64,000 nt of DNA, taken from positions 51,228 to 115,227 of the forward strand of contig SRSL01000002.1 in the NCBI GenBank assembly GCA_009735695.1. The letters are read 5' to 3'. A program made the translations under genes and the position numbers. This document shows positions 1 to 8,227 of the stretch, piece after piece. The stretch comes from Christiangramia bathymodioli (GTDB taxonomy: Bacteria; Bacteroidota; Bacteroidia; Flavobacteriales; Flavobacteriaceae). The notes beneath the pieces were generated by a model. That model worked only from the letters and a program-made list of their open reading frames with translations. It was not told the origin of the DNA and did not search any database. Each line of letters starts with the position of its first letter. The first letter of the stretch is position 1.

Positions 1-470
1 TAGAAAATCATACCGATTTCAAGGATACTGTTCTAATTGGCATACAGCCAAGGGGCATTTTCGTGGCTAAAAGGATCGAAGAAATCCTGAAACAAGAATA
101 CGGTTTAACCGATCTTAGAACCGGGCAGCTGGATATTACCTTTTACCGGGACGACTTTAGAAGAGGAGAAAAACCTTTGGAAGCTAATAAGACCCGTATC
201 GATTTTATAGTCGAAGACAAACGAGTTGTCTTTATAGATGATGTTCTTTATACCGGCCGAAGTATCAGGGCGGCATTAACAGCCATTCAATCTTTTGGTC
301 GGCCTCGAGAAATAGAGCTCCTTAGCCTCATAGACCGAAGGTTTAGCAGGCATCTGCCAATTCAACCCGATTATAACGGAAGACAGGTAGATGCGATCAA
401 CGAAGAAAAAGTGAAGGTAAGCTGGCAGGAGAACGATGGGGAGGATGCGGTTTATTTAATTTCAAAATAA
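1..470 (+). CDS. pyrR: PyrR bifunctional protein / uracil phosphoribosyltransferase, 5' end outside the window
   Basis: The reading frame is open from base 3, so the start lies upstream of the window. The GTG at 63 is internal: the residues before it (LIGIQPRGIF) match the conserved early strand of PyrR. About 155 residues are visible of a family that is usually near 180. The PRPP-binding loop is clear as VVFIDDVLYTGRS. PyrR proteins bind the pyr mRNA leader in some bacteria and catalyse UMP formation from uracil and PRPP. The gene lies 7 bases before pyrB, so the two are very probably one pyrimidine operon. Whether this copy regulates by attenuation cannot be judged because the leader is outside the window. 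Confidence 0.93.
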   Translation, partial: ENHTDFKDTVLIGIQPRGIFVAKRIEEILKQEYGLTDLRTGQLDITFYRDDFRRGEKPLEANKTRIDFIVEDKRVVFIDDVLYTGRSIRAALTAIQSFGRPREIELLSLIDRRFSRHLPIQPDYNGRQVDAINEEKVKVSWQENDGEDAVYLISK

Positions 471-477
471 AAGGAAA

Positions 478-1410
478 ATGAGCAGCGAATTAAGTGTAAA
501 GCACTTATTGGGAATCAAATATCTTCAGAAGGAGGATATAGAATTAATTTTCAAGACTGCCGATCATTTTAAGGAAGTAATTAACCGGCCCATTAAAAAG
601 GTTCCTTCGCTACGGGATATCACCATTGCCAATCTTTTCTTTGAAAATAGTACCCGTACCAGGCTTTCCTTTGAACTCGCTGAAAAAAGATTGAGCGCCG
701 ATGTGATCAATTTTTCTGCGGCATCCAGTTCAGTGAAAAAAGGAGAAACCCTTATAGATACCGTTAATAATATACTTTCCATGAAAGTGGATATGGTGGT
801 GATGCGCCATCCTAATCCCGGAGCCGGTATTTTTCTCTCCAAACATGTAAATGCCAGTATCGTGAATGCTGGTGATGGTGCTCATGAACATCCTACCCAG
901 GCATTGCTGGATTCTTATTCGATTCGTGAGCGACTTGGTGAAGTTGCCGGTAAGAAGGTGGTGATCGTAGGAGATATTCTGCACAGCAGGGTTGCGCTTT
1001 CCAACATTTTCGCCCTGAAATTACAGGGAGCTGAGGTGAAGGTATGTGGGCCAAAAACTCTTATTCCAAAACATATCGAATCCCTTGGAGTTGGCGTAGA
1101 GACCAATTTGAAAGCGGCACTCGAATGGTGTGATGTAGCCAATATGCTACGTGTTCAGAACGAACGGATGGATATAAGCTATTTCCCGAGTACGCGGGAA
1201 TATGTAAAACAATTCGGATTGAATCTGCCATTGCTGGAAAGCCTTAAAAAGGAGATCGTTATCATGCACCCGGGGCCTATAAACAGGGGAGTAGAGATCA
1301 CCAGCGATGTGGCCGACTCTGATCATGCGATCATTCTGGATCAGGTTCAGAATGGTGTGGCTGTTAGGATGGCCGTGATCTATCTGCTGGCTGCGAAGAT
1401 CAAGCAATAG
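478..1410 (+). CDS. pyrB: Aspartate carbamoyltransferase catalytic subunit
   Basis: This 310-residue protein transfers the carbamoyl group to aspartate, the committed step of pyrimidine synthesis. The carbamoyl-phosphate motif STRTR is at residues 58-62, HPTQALLD is near 138, and the C-terminal MHPGPINRG is near 263. Length is normal for the catalytic chain. The start is the first ATG after pyrR, 7 bases downstream of its stop. No pyrI regulatory chain is nearby, which is common when PyrR is present. The enzyme is cytosolic. Confidence 0.97.
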   Translation: MSSELSVKHLLGIKYLQKEDIELIFKTADHFKEVINRPIKKVPSLRDITIANLFFENSTRTRLSFELAEKRLSADVINFSAASSSVKKGETLIDTVNNILSMKVDMVVMRHPNPGAGIFLSKHVNASIVNAGDGAHEHPTQALLDSYSIRERLGEVAGKKVVIVGDILHSRVALSNIFALKLQGAEVKVCGPKTLIPKHIESLGVGVETNLKAALEWCDVANMLRVQNERMDISYFPSTREYVKQFGLNLPLLESLKKEIVIMHPGPINRGVEITSDVADSDHAIILDQVQNGVAVRMAVIYLLAAKIKQ

Positions 1411-1473
1411 GTTCTTTCTTTTTAGAGCGAACTGTTTTTGTTAACTTTAAACTGAAATTCAGAAGAGAATAAA

Positions 1474-1806
1474 ATGAAAACCACCCAGAAAGAAAATTAC
1501 CTGTTAATTGAAAATGAAGCGGAGTCTCTAACTGATTTTACTTCTGAAATCACCCGGAATGAAGAGCTTTTTAAAGACAAGAATGTGGTAGTAGATCTTC
1601 GAAAACACCAGGGCATTCAAAGGGAACATTTCCTGGGATTTCTTGAAATATCTAATTTCCACAGGAATTCGAATAATAGTTTCGTGATCATCAGCGATGC
1701 GATTAGCATCGATGAACTGCCAGATGAACTTATAGTAGTTCCCACCCTGCAGGAAGCCGAAGATATGATACAAATGGATGAGATCCAGCGCGACCTGGGT
1801 TTTTAA
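1474..1806 (+). CDS. Small STAS-like protein, function unknown
   Basis: A 110-residue soluble protein with no signal peptide or membrane segment. The pattern NVVVDLRK, followed by a helix, then SFVIISDAI and VVPTLQEAEDMIQMDEIQRDLGF-like C-terminal residues, resembles the beta-alpha layout of STAS/anti-sigma-antagonist domains. I infer that fold by eye only. It sits between pyrB and the ribonuclease Z gene on the same strand, 27 bases before rnz, and is probably co-transcribed with it. Because of that position such proteins may be mislabelled as ribonuclease Z, but it has no metallo-hydrolase motif. Its role is unknown. Confidence 0.8.
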   Translation: MKTTQKENYLLIENEAESLTDFTSEITRNEELFKDKNVVVDLRKHQGIQREHFLGFLEISNFHRNSNNSFVIISDAISIDELPDELIVVPTLQEAEDMIQMDEIQRDLGF

Positions 1807-1833
1807 AAGTCGCTGATATCAAAAAGCCGATCA

Positions 1834-2742
1834 ATGAAAGTAAGCATTTTAGGTTGTTATGCTGCCACGCCTCGTAGTTTCACGAATCCTACTTCGCAGG
1901 TACTGGAAATAAAAAACCACCTGTTTTTGATCGATTGTGGCGAGGGAACCCAGATCCAGCTTAGGAGAAACAAGGTGAAATTTTCAAAGATCAGGCATAT
2001 CTTTATCTCCCATTTACACGGAGATCATTTTTACGGGCTGGTAGGGCTTATTTCAACCTTCAGGCTACTGAACAGGGAAAATGAACTTCATGTATATGGC
2101 CCAAAAGGGATCAAAGAGATCATCACGTTACAGTTAAAACTGGCGAATTCCTGGACCAACTATCCACTTATCTTCCACGAACTTCAATCAAAGGAATCTG
2201 AATTATTGTACGAGGATTCGACGGTGACGGTAAAAACCATTCCGCTCAAACATCGTATTTATACCAACGGCTTTTTATTCCAGGAAAAGCCTGGTGAACG
2301 AAAGTTGCTTATCAACGAGGCGGTTAAATATAATATTGATGTAAGTCTTTATAATAGTCTTAAAAAAGGCAAGGATGTGGTTTCTGAAGACGGAACTCTC
2401 ATCGAAAACCACCTGGTAACTGCCGATCCGCCGCCGCCAAAAAGCTATGCTTTTTGCAGTGATACGGTCTTTGATCCGGATATCGTTCCGCTTATCGAAG
2501 GGGTGAATGGGCTTTACCACGAATCCACATTCCTGGAATCTGAAATGGATCTTGCTTTTCCTACAAAGCATTCTACAGCAAAACAGGCTGCGACCATCGC
2601 TAAACTTGCCGGTGTTAAAAAGCTTATTCTGGGTCATTACTCTACACGTTATACCGATATCAGTTTTTTCCGCCAGGAAGCGGAAAGCATCTTTCCCGAA
2701 GTAGTTCTTGCAGACGACGGAGCTGAAATTATCGTTGAATAA
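1834..2742 (+). CDS. rnz: Ribonuclease Z
   Basis: A 302-residue metallo-beta-lactamase-fold endonuclease that trims the 3' trailer of tRNA precursors. The zinc motif HLHGDH covers residues 60-65, followed by FYGLVGL, as in bacterial RNase Z. Downstream metal ligands lie in FCSDTVFDPD and the late LILGHYSTRY segment, which includes the conserved His. Length matches the short bacterial form. It follows the STAS-like gene by 27 bases. The start ATG gives the usual first strand MKVSILG. Confidence 0.95.
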   Translation: MKVSILGCYAATPRSFTNPTSQVLEIKNHLFLIDCGEGTQIQLRRNKVKFSKIRHIFISHLHGDHFYGLVGLISTFRLLNRENELHVYGPKGIKEIITLQLKLANSWTNYPLIFHELQSKESELLYEDSTVTVKTIPLKHRIYTNGFLFQEKPGERKLLINEAVKYNIDVSLYNSLKKGKDVVSEDGTLIENHLVTADPPPPKSYAFCSDTVFDPDIVPLIEGVNGLYHESTFLESEMDLAFPTKHSTAKQAATIAKLAGVKKLILGHYSTRYTDISFFRQEAESIFPEVVLADDGAEIIVE

Positions 2743-2918
2743 CACTTCATCTCCTTCTGCTATCCTGCGCCGTTAATCGAATTACAAGGCGAATATTTAA
2801 CGTAAATTCCTACAAAAACTGTTAAATTTTGAATAAAATTAGTATTTTATTAATGCGATAATGCATTTAGTCGGTAAAAAATGTACATTAGTCTTTCCTG
2901 AATCTAACATTTTAACCG

Positions 2919-3425
2919 ATGAAAAGAATTCTACTTACCAGCCTTAATTTAATTTTTTGTGGGATGTTACTTACATCTTGTTCAAAAGATAGTCTGAATG
3001 ATGATGTGACCGCCTATAACCAGGTCGTGACCGAGAAGGCAGAATATGATTATTCGGCCATTGAAGTCGAAATCATAGAAGATCTTAATATTTACAGAAA
3101 GGCGATTGGTCTCCAGGAATTGAAGCCCTTGGCCGAACTCTCCGTAGAATCTGAAGGTCATAATGAATATATGATCGAGCAGGGTAAGGTGAGCCATGAT
3201 AACTTTCCGCAAAGAGCATCTACGATCATGAATAAGGTTGGAGCTAAAAGTGTAAGTGAGAACGTAGCATTTGGATATTTCACCGCAGATGATGTGGTAG
3301 ACGCCTGGTTAAAGAGTAAAAGTCATCGCGAGAATATCGAATCCAATCATACCCATGTTGGGATTTCGGTTAGACAGGATGAAAATGGAAAGAATTATTT
3401 CACTAATATCTTTATAAAAAAATAA
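2919..3425 (+). CDS. CAP-domain (SCP/PR-1-like) lipoprotein
   Basis: A 168-residue exported lipoprotein. The signal peptide ends in the lipobox LLTSCSK, placing the modified Cys near residue 21. The rest is a CAP domain: the helix IEDLNIYRKAIGLQELKPL, then AELSVESEGHNEYMIEQ, SHDNFPQRA, SENVAFG and AWLKSKSHRENIE, with THVGISV as the final strand. This matches bacterial CAP proteins, whose biochemical roles are mostly unproven. It stands alone between rnz and a terminator at 3457-3492. Confidence 0.88.
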   Translation: MKRILLTSLNLIFCGMLLTSCSKDSLNDDVTAYNQVVTEKAEYDYSAIEVEIIEDLNIYRKAIGLQELKPLAELSVESEGHNEYMIEQGKVSHDNFPQRASTIMNKVGAKSVSENVAFGYFTADDVVDAWLKSKSHRENIESNHTHVGISVRQDENGKNYFTNIFIKK

Positions 3426-3456
3426 ACCGCAAGTTTTGTTTTCCCCCCAAATCGAT

Positions 3457-3492
3457 AAAAAAGGGTTCAGGCTAGAGGCTGGCCCTTTTTTT
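3457..3492 (+). terminator. Rho-independent terminator after the CAP lipoprotein gene
   Basis: An A-run leads into a GGGTTCAG / CTGGCCC stem around the loop GCTAGAGG, followed by seven T. It ends the transcript of the CAP lipoprotein gene. Its core, GGTTCAGGCTAGAGGCTG with one or two changes, recurs at 5203-5235. Confidence 0.8.
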
Positions 3493-3516
3493 ATTTAATT
3501 TCGGTTTTTACCAACA

Positions 3517-3544
3517 AAAAGATCCCGCAAAAGCGGGATCTTCT
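3517..3544 (-). terminator. Terminator of the S41 peptidase gene
   Basis: AAGATCCCGC and GCGGGATCTT form a perfect 10-bp stem with a four-base loop. On the minus strand it is followed by a T-run, and it lies 22 bases past the stop of the S41 peptidase gene. Confidence 0.85.
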
Positions 3545-3565
3545 TCTTCAAGCTAAGTTGACCTA

Positions 3566-5035
3566 CTAGCTTTTTGGGTCTAGTATTGGGGGAAGTTCTT
3601 CAATGAACATTCTTTGGTAACCAGGTTCATTCATTCCAGATTCACCCAGTTGATTGTATTTATAGGCGGCTGTGGATTGTTTTACTGGTGCCTTGCCCAG
3701 AATATTGTTGATCGCTGCCTGTAGCAGAGGTTCTTCAGGATCACCTAGTATTCCCATATTTCCGAGGTCCTCGGTCAATGAGATATCAGGAGTTAATCCA
3801 TCTATATAATCTGATCTCCCTTCCGCATTGATCGATTTGAAAACCAGTGGTTGCATGGCGTACGTGTGATCTGGATCTCTTCCTTCCTTGGAGAAGTCAG
3901 GACTATCATAAAGTGTTACCGAAGCCTGGAATTTCCCAGTGGTATTGGTTCCAATCTGTACGATATCTATATACGGATCCAAACCGTTAATCACGAGCTC
4001 ACTCGCCGAGGCCGTCGCCCCCGTGGTAAGCACATATACTTTGTTCAAATTAAGACTATTGGTGGCTTCGCCGGTTCTGATGGATGAATCGAACCTGTTT
4101 ACGATTCTTTCAGGGTCATTTTCTTCAAAATAAGCCTGGTATTTTTCATTCCATTGTTCTTTCATAAAGACTTCACCTTCAAACTGCCCTGTGATCATGC
4201 TGGCCAGGTCGATGGCAGATACTACCGATCCTCCTCCGTTATACCTAAGGTCCAGTACCAGGTCATCAATTCCTTCCGCCTTGAAATCGGCAAAGGCTGC
4301 GTTCAATTCAGCATCAAAATCGGCAATAAAGCTGTTGTACATCAAATACCCGATCTTTCTGTTTTCGATGTTTAATACTTCGGAAATAAAAACAGGGTTG
4401 GAGGTATACGGGTCATCGGTTAGGGTAACCGTTCTATCTGAAAGAATGATGGTTCCATCCTGAACTTCACCTACATTGATGGTAAACGAATTTGAACTTA
4501 GCAAATTTTGAAAATTGCTCATCGTAAGACTTTGCCCATCTACCTCTGTAAAAATGTTTCCGCGAACGAGTCCGGCCTCATCAGCCGATGTGCCGGGCAA
4601 TACATATTGGATAAATCCAAAAATATTACTGGTGCCGCTAATTTGCCCGATTCCGTATTTGATCCCGGTACTACCGCTTATTCCCTGGAATCGCTCCTCC
4701 AGACTCTCGTAATCGTCGGTAATAAAACTAAAGCGGTCCTGGCTGTAAAGTAGGTTGTCGAACAGTTCTTCCGGGCTAGAGAAATTATCCAGGTATTCGA
4801 ACTTATCAGAATCGTTGGAGAAATAAGAATCTGCCAGTTCAGGCACTTCAGCCTTATACAAATAGATCTCATTTAAACCGGAATACACAAAATCTTCAAT
4901 TTCAAGATCTTCTGAAATATCTGTTGTATTCTCAGCATTATTTTCTGAAGTGGTTTCGGTAAAATTGTCTTCATCCTTCTCACAGGAGGTAAACAAAAAA
5001 CCAACTATACCCAGCATCATTAATACCTTCTTCAT
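3566..5035 (-). CDS. S41 family peptidase lipoprotein with PDZ domain
   Basis: A 489-residue carboxyl-terminal-processing-type serine protease. I start it at 5035, where the protein begins MKKVLMMLGIVG and has the lipobox LFTSCEK; the longer frame to 5077 adds 14 residues that would bury the signal. After an acidic linker come an S41 N-terminal helical region, a PDZ domain at about 111-186 and the protease core. The core shows DLRYNGGG near 262-269, TTGATASASE near 337-346 with the expected catalytic Ser, and TTGK near 368 with the expected Lys. It is probably anchored in the envelope and cuts unfolded or tagged envelope proteins. A good promoter lies at 5101-5129. Confidence 0.9.
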   Translation of the reverse strand: MKKVLMMLGIVGFLFTSCEKDEDNFTETTSENNAENTTDISEDLEIEDFVYSGLNEIYLYKAEVPELADSYFSNDSDKFEYLDNFSSPEELFDNLLYSQDRFSFITDDYESLEERFQGISGSTGIKYGIGQISGTSNIFGFIQYVLPGTSADEAGLVRGNIFTEVDGQSLTMSNFQNLLSSNSFTINVGEVQDGTIILSDRTVTLTDDPYTSNPVFISEVLNIENRKIGYLMYNSFIADFDAELNAAFADFKAEGIDDLVLDLRYNGGGSVVSAIDLASMITGQFEGEVFMKEQWNEKYQAYFEENDPERIVNRFDSSIRTGEATNSLNLNKVYVLTTGATASASELVINGLDPYIDIVQIGTNTTGKFQASVTLYDSPDFSKEGRDPDHTYAMQPLVFKSINAEGRSDYIDGLTPDISLTEDLGNMGILGDPEEPLLQAAINNILGKAPVKQSTAAYKYNQLGESGMNEPGYQRMFIEELPPILDPKS

Positions 5036-5100
5036 AGTATAAATATTATATATTGAATTGCTTTTACTCATAATCATTGCAAATTATGCAGCAATTATGC

Positions 5101-5129
5101 CAAATTTAGTTAAAGTTCATTCTAAACAA
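5101..5129 (-). promoter_or_regulatory. Bacteroidetes-type promoter of the S41 peptidase gene
   Basis: On the minus strand TTG (5127-5129) is followed after 18 bases by TAAATTTG (5101-5108), matching the -33 TTG and -7 TAnnTTTG elements. The predicted transcript has a leader of about 60 bases before the ATG at 5035. Confidence 0.6.
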
Positions 5130-5202
5130 TCTTGAAAGTTAACCTGATCTTTAAATATTAACGAATAAAGGTGGAAGATGGATTTCTAAAATGCTATAAA
5201 TA

Positions 5203-5235
5203 GAAAAAGGTTCAGGCTAGAGGCTGAACCTTTTT
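5203..5235. terminator. Bidirectional terminator-like hairpin
   Basis: AAAAAGGTTCAG pairs perfectly with CTGAACCTTTTT around the loop GCTAGAGG. The symmetric A and T tracts would allow termination in both directions. It shares loop and stem with the hairpin at 3457-3492. Confidence 0.75.
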
Positions 5236-5331
5236 CATTTGCATCGATTTGTAGGGGTCGATTTCTCTTAAACTTCTTAGGGTAAATTGATTTAAGTAGT
5301 AAAGATTTTAAATTTTTCCAATGATAAAAAA

Positions 5332-5415
5332 GAAAGAGGTAAACTGAACATTTGCAGAATCCCTGGTGATTCGGATAGATCTGGGGATTCCTAGCTATTC
5401 AGAAAACCTCTTTTC
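5332..5415 (-). terminator. Large three-segment hairpin at the end of the type IX locus
   Basis: Three nested stems are visible: GAAAGAGGT (5332-5340) with ACCTCTTTTC (5406-5415), CTGAA (5344-5348) with TTCAG (5398-5402), and GAATCCC (5357-5363) with GGGATTC (5384-5390). The first two are separated by matching AAA internal loops. Read on the minus strand it starts 12 bases after the OmpA-family stop and runs into TTTCTTTTTT, so it probably terminates this operon. Confidence 0.65.
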
Positions 5416-5426
5416 ATTCAGGTTAG

Positions 5427-7286
5427 TTAGTCCATCTTTACCACGCTGAACATTGATCTTCTGTTCAACTGGTGGTCTTTTTCGGTACAACGATCACATT
5501 CAATGGCCGGTTTGCTTTCTCCGTAGCCTTTATATTCTTTTATGCGTTCAGGAGCCACTCCTTTTGAAACGAGGTAATCGAATGTTGCCCTGGCTCTTCT
5601 TTCTGCCAATTTTTGGTTATAGGCATCCGATCCGCGACGATCTGTATGCGACCCAATTTCGATCACCAGATCTGGATATTCGTTTTGCATCAGGTTCACC
5701 AGTTTGTCGAGTTCTGCTGCCGCATCTGGCCGTATGGTAGCCTTGTCGAAATCAAAGTAGATATTTTCTATTTCAGCCAGATATTCCACATCCTTTACAG
5801 GATTTAGCTGAATGTCGTATTCCAGGATATCCTGATCATCAGTATTATCTGTATTCACCGAACCGTTGAACATTTCGTACTCGATCTCTTTTGCTTCAAT
5901 AGGGTAGGAGGTATTCCTGTTGACTTCGGTTTTATAATTCCCATCCTCATCGGTTTCAAGGAAAGCGATCTGTTCACCTTCCTGATTCATCAGCCTAACG
6001 GTTGCCTGGGGAATAGGGTTCCCATTCACGGCATCGGTTACCTGGCCCTGAAGCACCAACGGATTTAATTTATCGAATACATAGATGTTATCACTTCCGC
6101 CTTCACGGTTGGTGGAAATATATCCTTCTTTGGAATCAGCCACCTGAAAATAGGCGAAATCATCCATATTGCTGTTTACAGGCTCTCCAAGGTTCTCAAC
6201 TTCTCCGTCTTCCAGTTTAAAAATGTCGAACAAACCAAGTCCCGCATGTCCGTTAGAGGAGAAGTAAAGCGTTCCGTCAGTATCCATAAACGGAAAGCTC
6301 TCATCAAATTCGGTATTCACTGGTTCCCCCATATTTTCGGCAGTACCGAAATTTCCATTTTCATCGATAGAAACCTTGTAAATATCGGTTCCTCCCATAC
6401 CTCCCGGCATATCGGAAGTGAAATAAAGGGTTTTTCCGTCAGGGGAAAGCGCAGGATGACCTACTGAATATTCGTTATTATTGAAAGCAAGTTCCTTAAC
6501 ATTGGTCCATTTTCCGCCTTCGTTAGTTGCAGAATACAACTTGAGGTGATTGGTCTTATCATCATCTCGTTTTCCTTCCTTATTGTTCAGGTAGTTATTC
6601 CGGGTAAAATAGATGGTATTTCCATCTGGGCTCACTATTGCAGGCCCATCATGTAATTTGGTGTTGATATCTCCAGGAATAGGCGACACGGTTCCGGATG
6701 CTTTATCCATTACATAGATGTCAAGAAATGGTTCGCCATTCCAGCTATAGGTTTTGTTCTTAACATCCACGCCTTCTGCACGGGCCGAAACGAAATAAAC
6801 CTTATCGTCTTTCACAAACACTCCAAAATCACTTACTCCGGAATTGAATTCTGAAGGTTTTACCTTGTAAGTGGTCTTTAGATCGAATTCTTTCTTTTCG
6901 ATCATTTCCCTGATCTCACCCGAGTTTCTTCCAGATTCCAGGTATTTTCTCAACCATTCTCTGGATTCGTCGTAACGCTTGGTTCCTCTCAGGGCCTGGG
7001 CATACTTGTAATAATATTCAGGAGATAGCGTTGAATCCTGGATCACATCCCCGTAGTAGAATACAGCGTTTTCCGGACTTCTCAGCATCATATAGGCATC
7101 GCCTAATTTTTTGCTGTTATAGACCACATTATAATCGTTCTCGATGAGTTCTTTATAAACATCGGTCGCTTCCAGGTAGGCAAATTCATCAAATAGTCTA
7201 TCTGCTTTCTTTTGTTTTGATTTCTGAGCCTGCATGCCAAATGAGCAGGAGAAAATTATCAGGAGTAAAAAGTAAAAGTTTTTCAT
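5427..7286 (-). CDS. PorE-like OmpA-family protein (TPR, beta-propeller, CRD, OmpA)
   Basis: A 619-residue secreted protein with signal peptide MKNFYFLLLIIFSCSFGMQAQ. It has a TPR region at about 25-115 and a PD40-type propeller at 140-405, with blades such as SPDGNTIYF and SPDGKTLYF. A carboxypeptidase-regulatory domain spans 410-490, and an OmpA-like peptidoglycan-binding domain spans 505-615 (IYFDFDKATI, IGSHTDRRGS). PorE of the type IX system has the same domain order and binds peptidoglycan. The gene follows the PorP/SprF gene by 17 bases and ends the operon. It may be a locus-specific paralogue that ties the outer-membrane partner to the cell wall; that role is inferred from architecture and neighbours. 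Confidence 0.9.
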   Translation of the reverse strand: MKNFYFLLLIIFSCSFGMQAQKSKQKKADRLFDEFAYLEATDVYKELIENDYNVVYNSKKLGDAYMMLRSPENAVFYYGDVIQDSTLSPEYYYKYAQALRGTKRYDESREWLRKYLESGRNSGEIREMIEKKEFDLKTTYKVKPSEFNSGVSDFGVFVKDDKVYFVSARAEGVDVKNKTYSWNGEPFLDIYVMDKASGTVSPIPGDINTKLHDGPAIVSPDGNTIYFTRNNYLNNKEGKRDDDKTNHLKLYSATNEGGKWTNVKELAFNNNEYSVGHPALSPDGKTLYFTSDMPGGMGGTDIYKVSIDENGNFGTAENMGEPVNTEFDESFPFMDTDGTLYFSSNGHAGLGLFDIFKLEDGEVENLGEPVNSNMDDFAYFQVADSKEGYISTNREGGSDNIYVFDKLNPLVLQGQVTDAVNGNPIPQATVRLMNQEGEQIAFLETDEDGNYKTEVNRNTSYPIEAKEIEYEMFNGSVNTDNTDDQDILEYDIQLNPVKDVEYLAEIENIYFDFDKATIRPDAAAELDKLVNLMQNEYPDLVIEIGSHTDRRGSDAYNQKLAERRARATFDYLVSKGVAPERIKEYKGYGESKPAIECDRCTEKDHQLNRRSMFSVVKMD

Positions 7287-7303
7287 AATAAACAGGCTTT
7301 AGA

Positions 7304-8215
7304 TTAGAAGAAACGGGGTGATTTGTACCTGGTCTTTTTAAATCTGAATTCATAGATCAACAGGATCTCGTGAGAACCTGAAGTATACGGTCTGATATCT
7401 GAAATTGGATATTCATAGGCATAGCCGGCCCTGAATCCGTCAAATAACTGAATGTCCAGGAATCCTCCAATGGCATCATCAATTCGGTAATTGGCTCCCA
7501 CATAGAATTTCTCATTGAAAATAGTAGTCGCTGAAAGATCAACTGAAAGTGGTGCACCTTTGGTAGCCTTCAACAGGGTGGTAGGTCTTAACTTCACATT
7601 TTCGCTTAGATCGAAAACGTAACCTCCTGTTAAATAATAATGAACCTGTTCCAGAGCCAAATATTCACTAAACTCATTATTGTCATTGTTGATTAGTTTA
7701 GGAGCAGAACCTCCTATATACCAGTTCTGGGACGACAAATAAAAACCTAGCCCGAAATTTGGAGTCCACCGATTTAACTGGTCCTGAAAAAATGGGTCAT
7801 TCAGAACATCTGGCTCAGTGAACAGTTCATCTTCAAGATTATAATAACTCATACCGGCTTTTAGTCCAAGTCTCAAGGTCACATCTTCACTAAGATCCAG
7901 CCTGTAGGAGAAATCACCGTATGCATAGGTGTAATTTTCATAACCCGCATTATCATTAATAATAGACAATCCTAAACCAACCTTGTCATTTCTCAAAGGA
8001 GAATGAACGGAAAGTGTCTGGGTTGTTGGAGCTCCTTCAAAATCGGCCCACTGACTTCTGTGAAGACCCACTATCGAGAATCCATCTCTACTACCGGCAT
8101 AGGCAGGGTTTATGGAGATCGTATTATACATATACTGCGTGAATTGAGGGAGCTGTTGCGAAAATCCTGGGGCTGCAACAAATAAAATCAATATGATTAG
8201 GTATACTTTTTTCAT
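7304..8215 (-). CDS. PorP/SprF family type IX secretion membrane protein
   Basis: A 303-residue outer-membrane beta-barrel protein. The signal peptide is MKKVYLIILILFVAAPGFSQ, and the mature start QLPQFTQYMYN followed by INPAYAGSRDG is the family signature. SprF-like proteins are needed for export or surface attachment of particular type B cargo proteins such as SprB. Here the gene lies 12 bases after the HYR giant gene, which carries a type B signal, and 17 bases before the PorE-like gene. I infer that it serves that neighbour. The end of the barrel is intact (LLIYEFRFKKTR). Confidence 0.94.
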   Translation of the reverse strand: MKKVYLIILILFVAAPGFSQQLPQFTQYMYNTISINPAYAGSRDGFSIVGLHRSQWADFEGAPTTQTLSVHSPLRNDKVGLGLSIINDNAGYENYTYAYGDFSYRLDLSEDVTLRLGLKAGMSYYNLEDELFTEPDVLNDPFFQDQLNRWTPNFGLGFYLSSQNWYIGGSAPKLINNDNNEFSEYLALEQVHYYLTGGYVFDLSENVKLRPTTLLKATKGAPLSVDLSATTIFNEKFYVGANYRIDDAIGGFLDIQLFDGFRAGYAYEYPISDIRPYTSGSHEILLIYEFRFKKTRYKSPRFF

Positions 8216-8227
8216 GGTTTCCCTTTT

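Larger units (their letters stand above)
5036..5426. other. Intergenic region holding a promoter and two structured elements
   Basis: These 391 bases hold the S41 promoter, a strong hairpin at 5203-5235 and a large nested palindrome at 5332-5415. I see no open frame with coding character. The hairpin at 5203 follows no plus-strand gene, so its source transcript is unclear. Confidence 0.6.

Noticed and set aside
63..470. GTG at 63 as the start of pyrR
   Set aside because: Conserved PyrR residues continue upstream of it in the same frame to the window edge.
2275..2745. 156-residue minus-strand open frame over rnz
   Set aside because: It is antisense to a well-conserved enzyme, rich in Cys, Phe and Lys, and matches no family.
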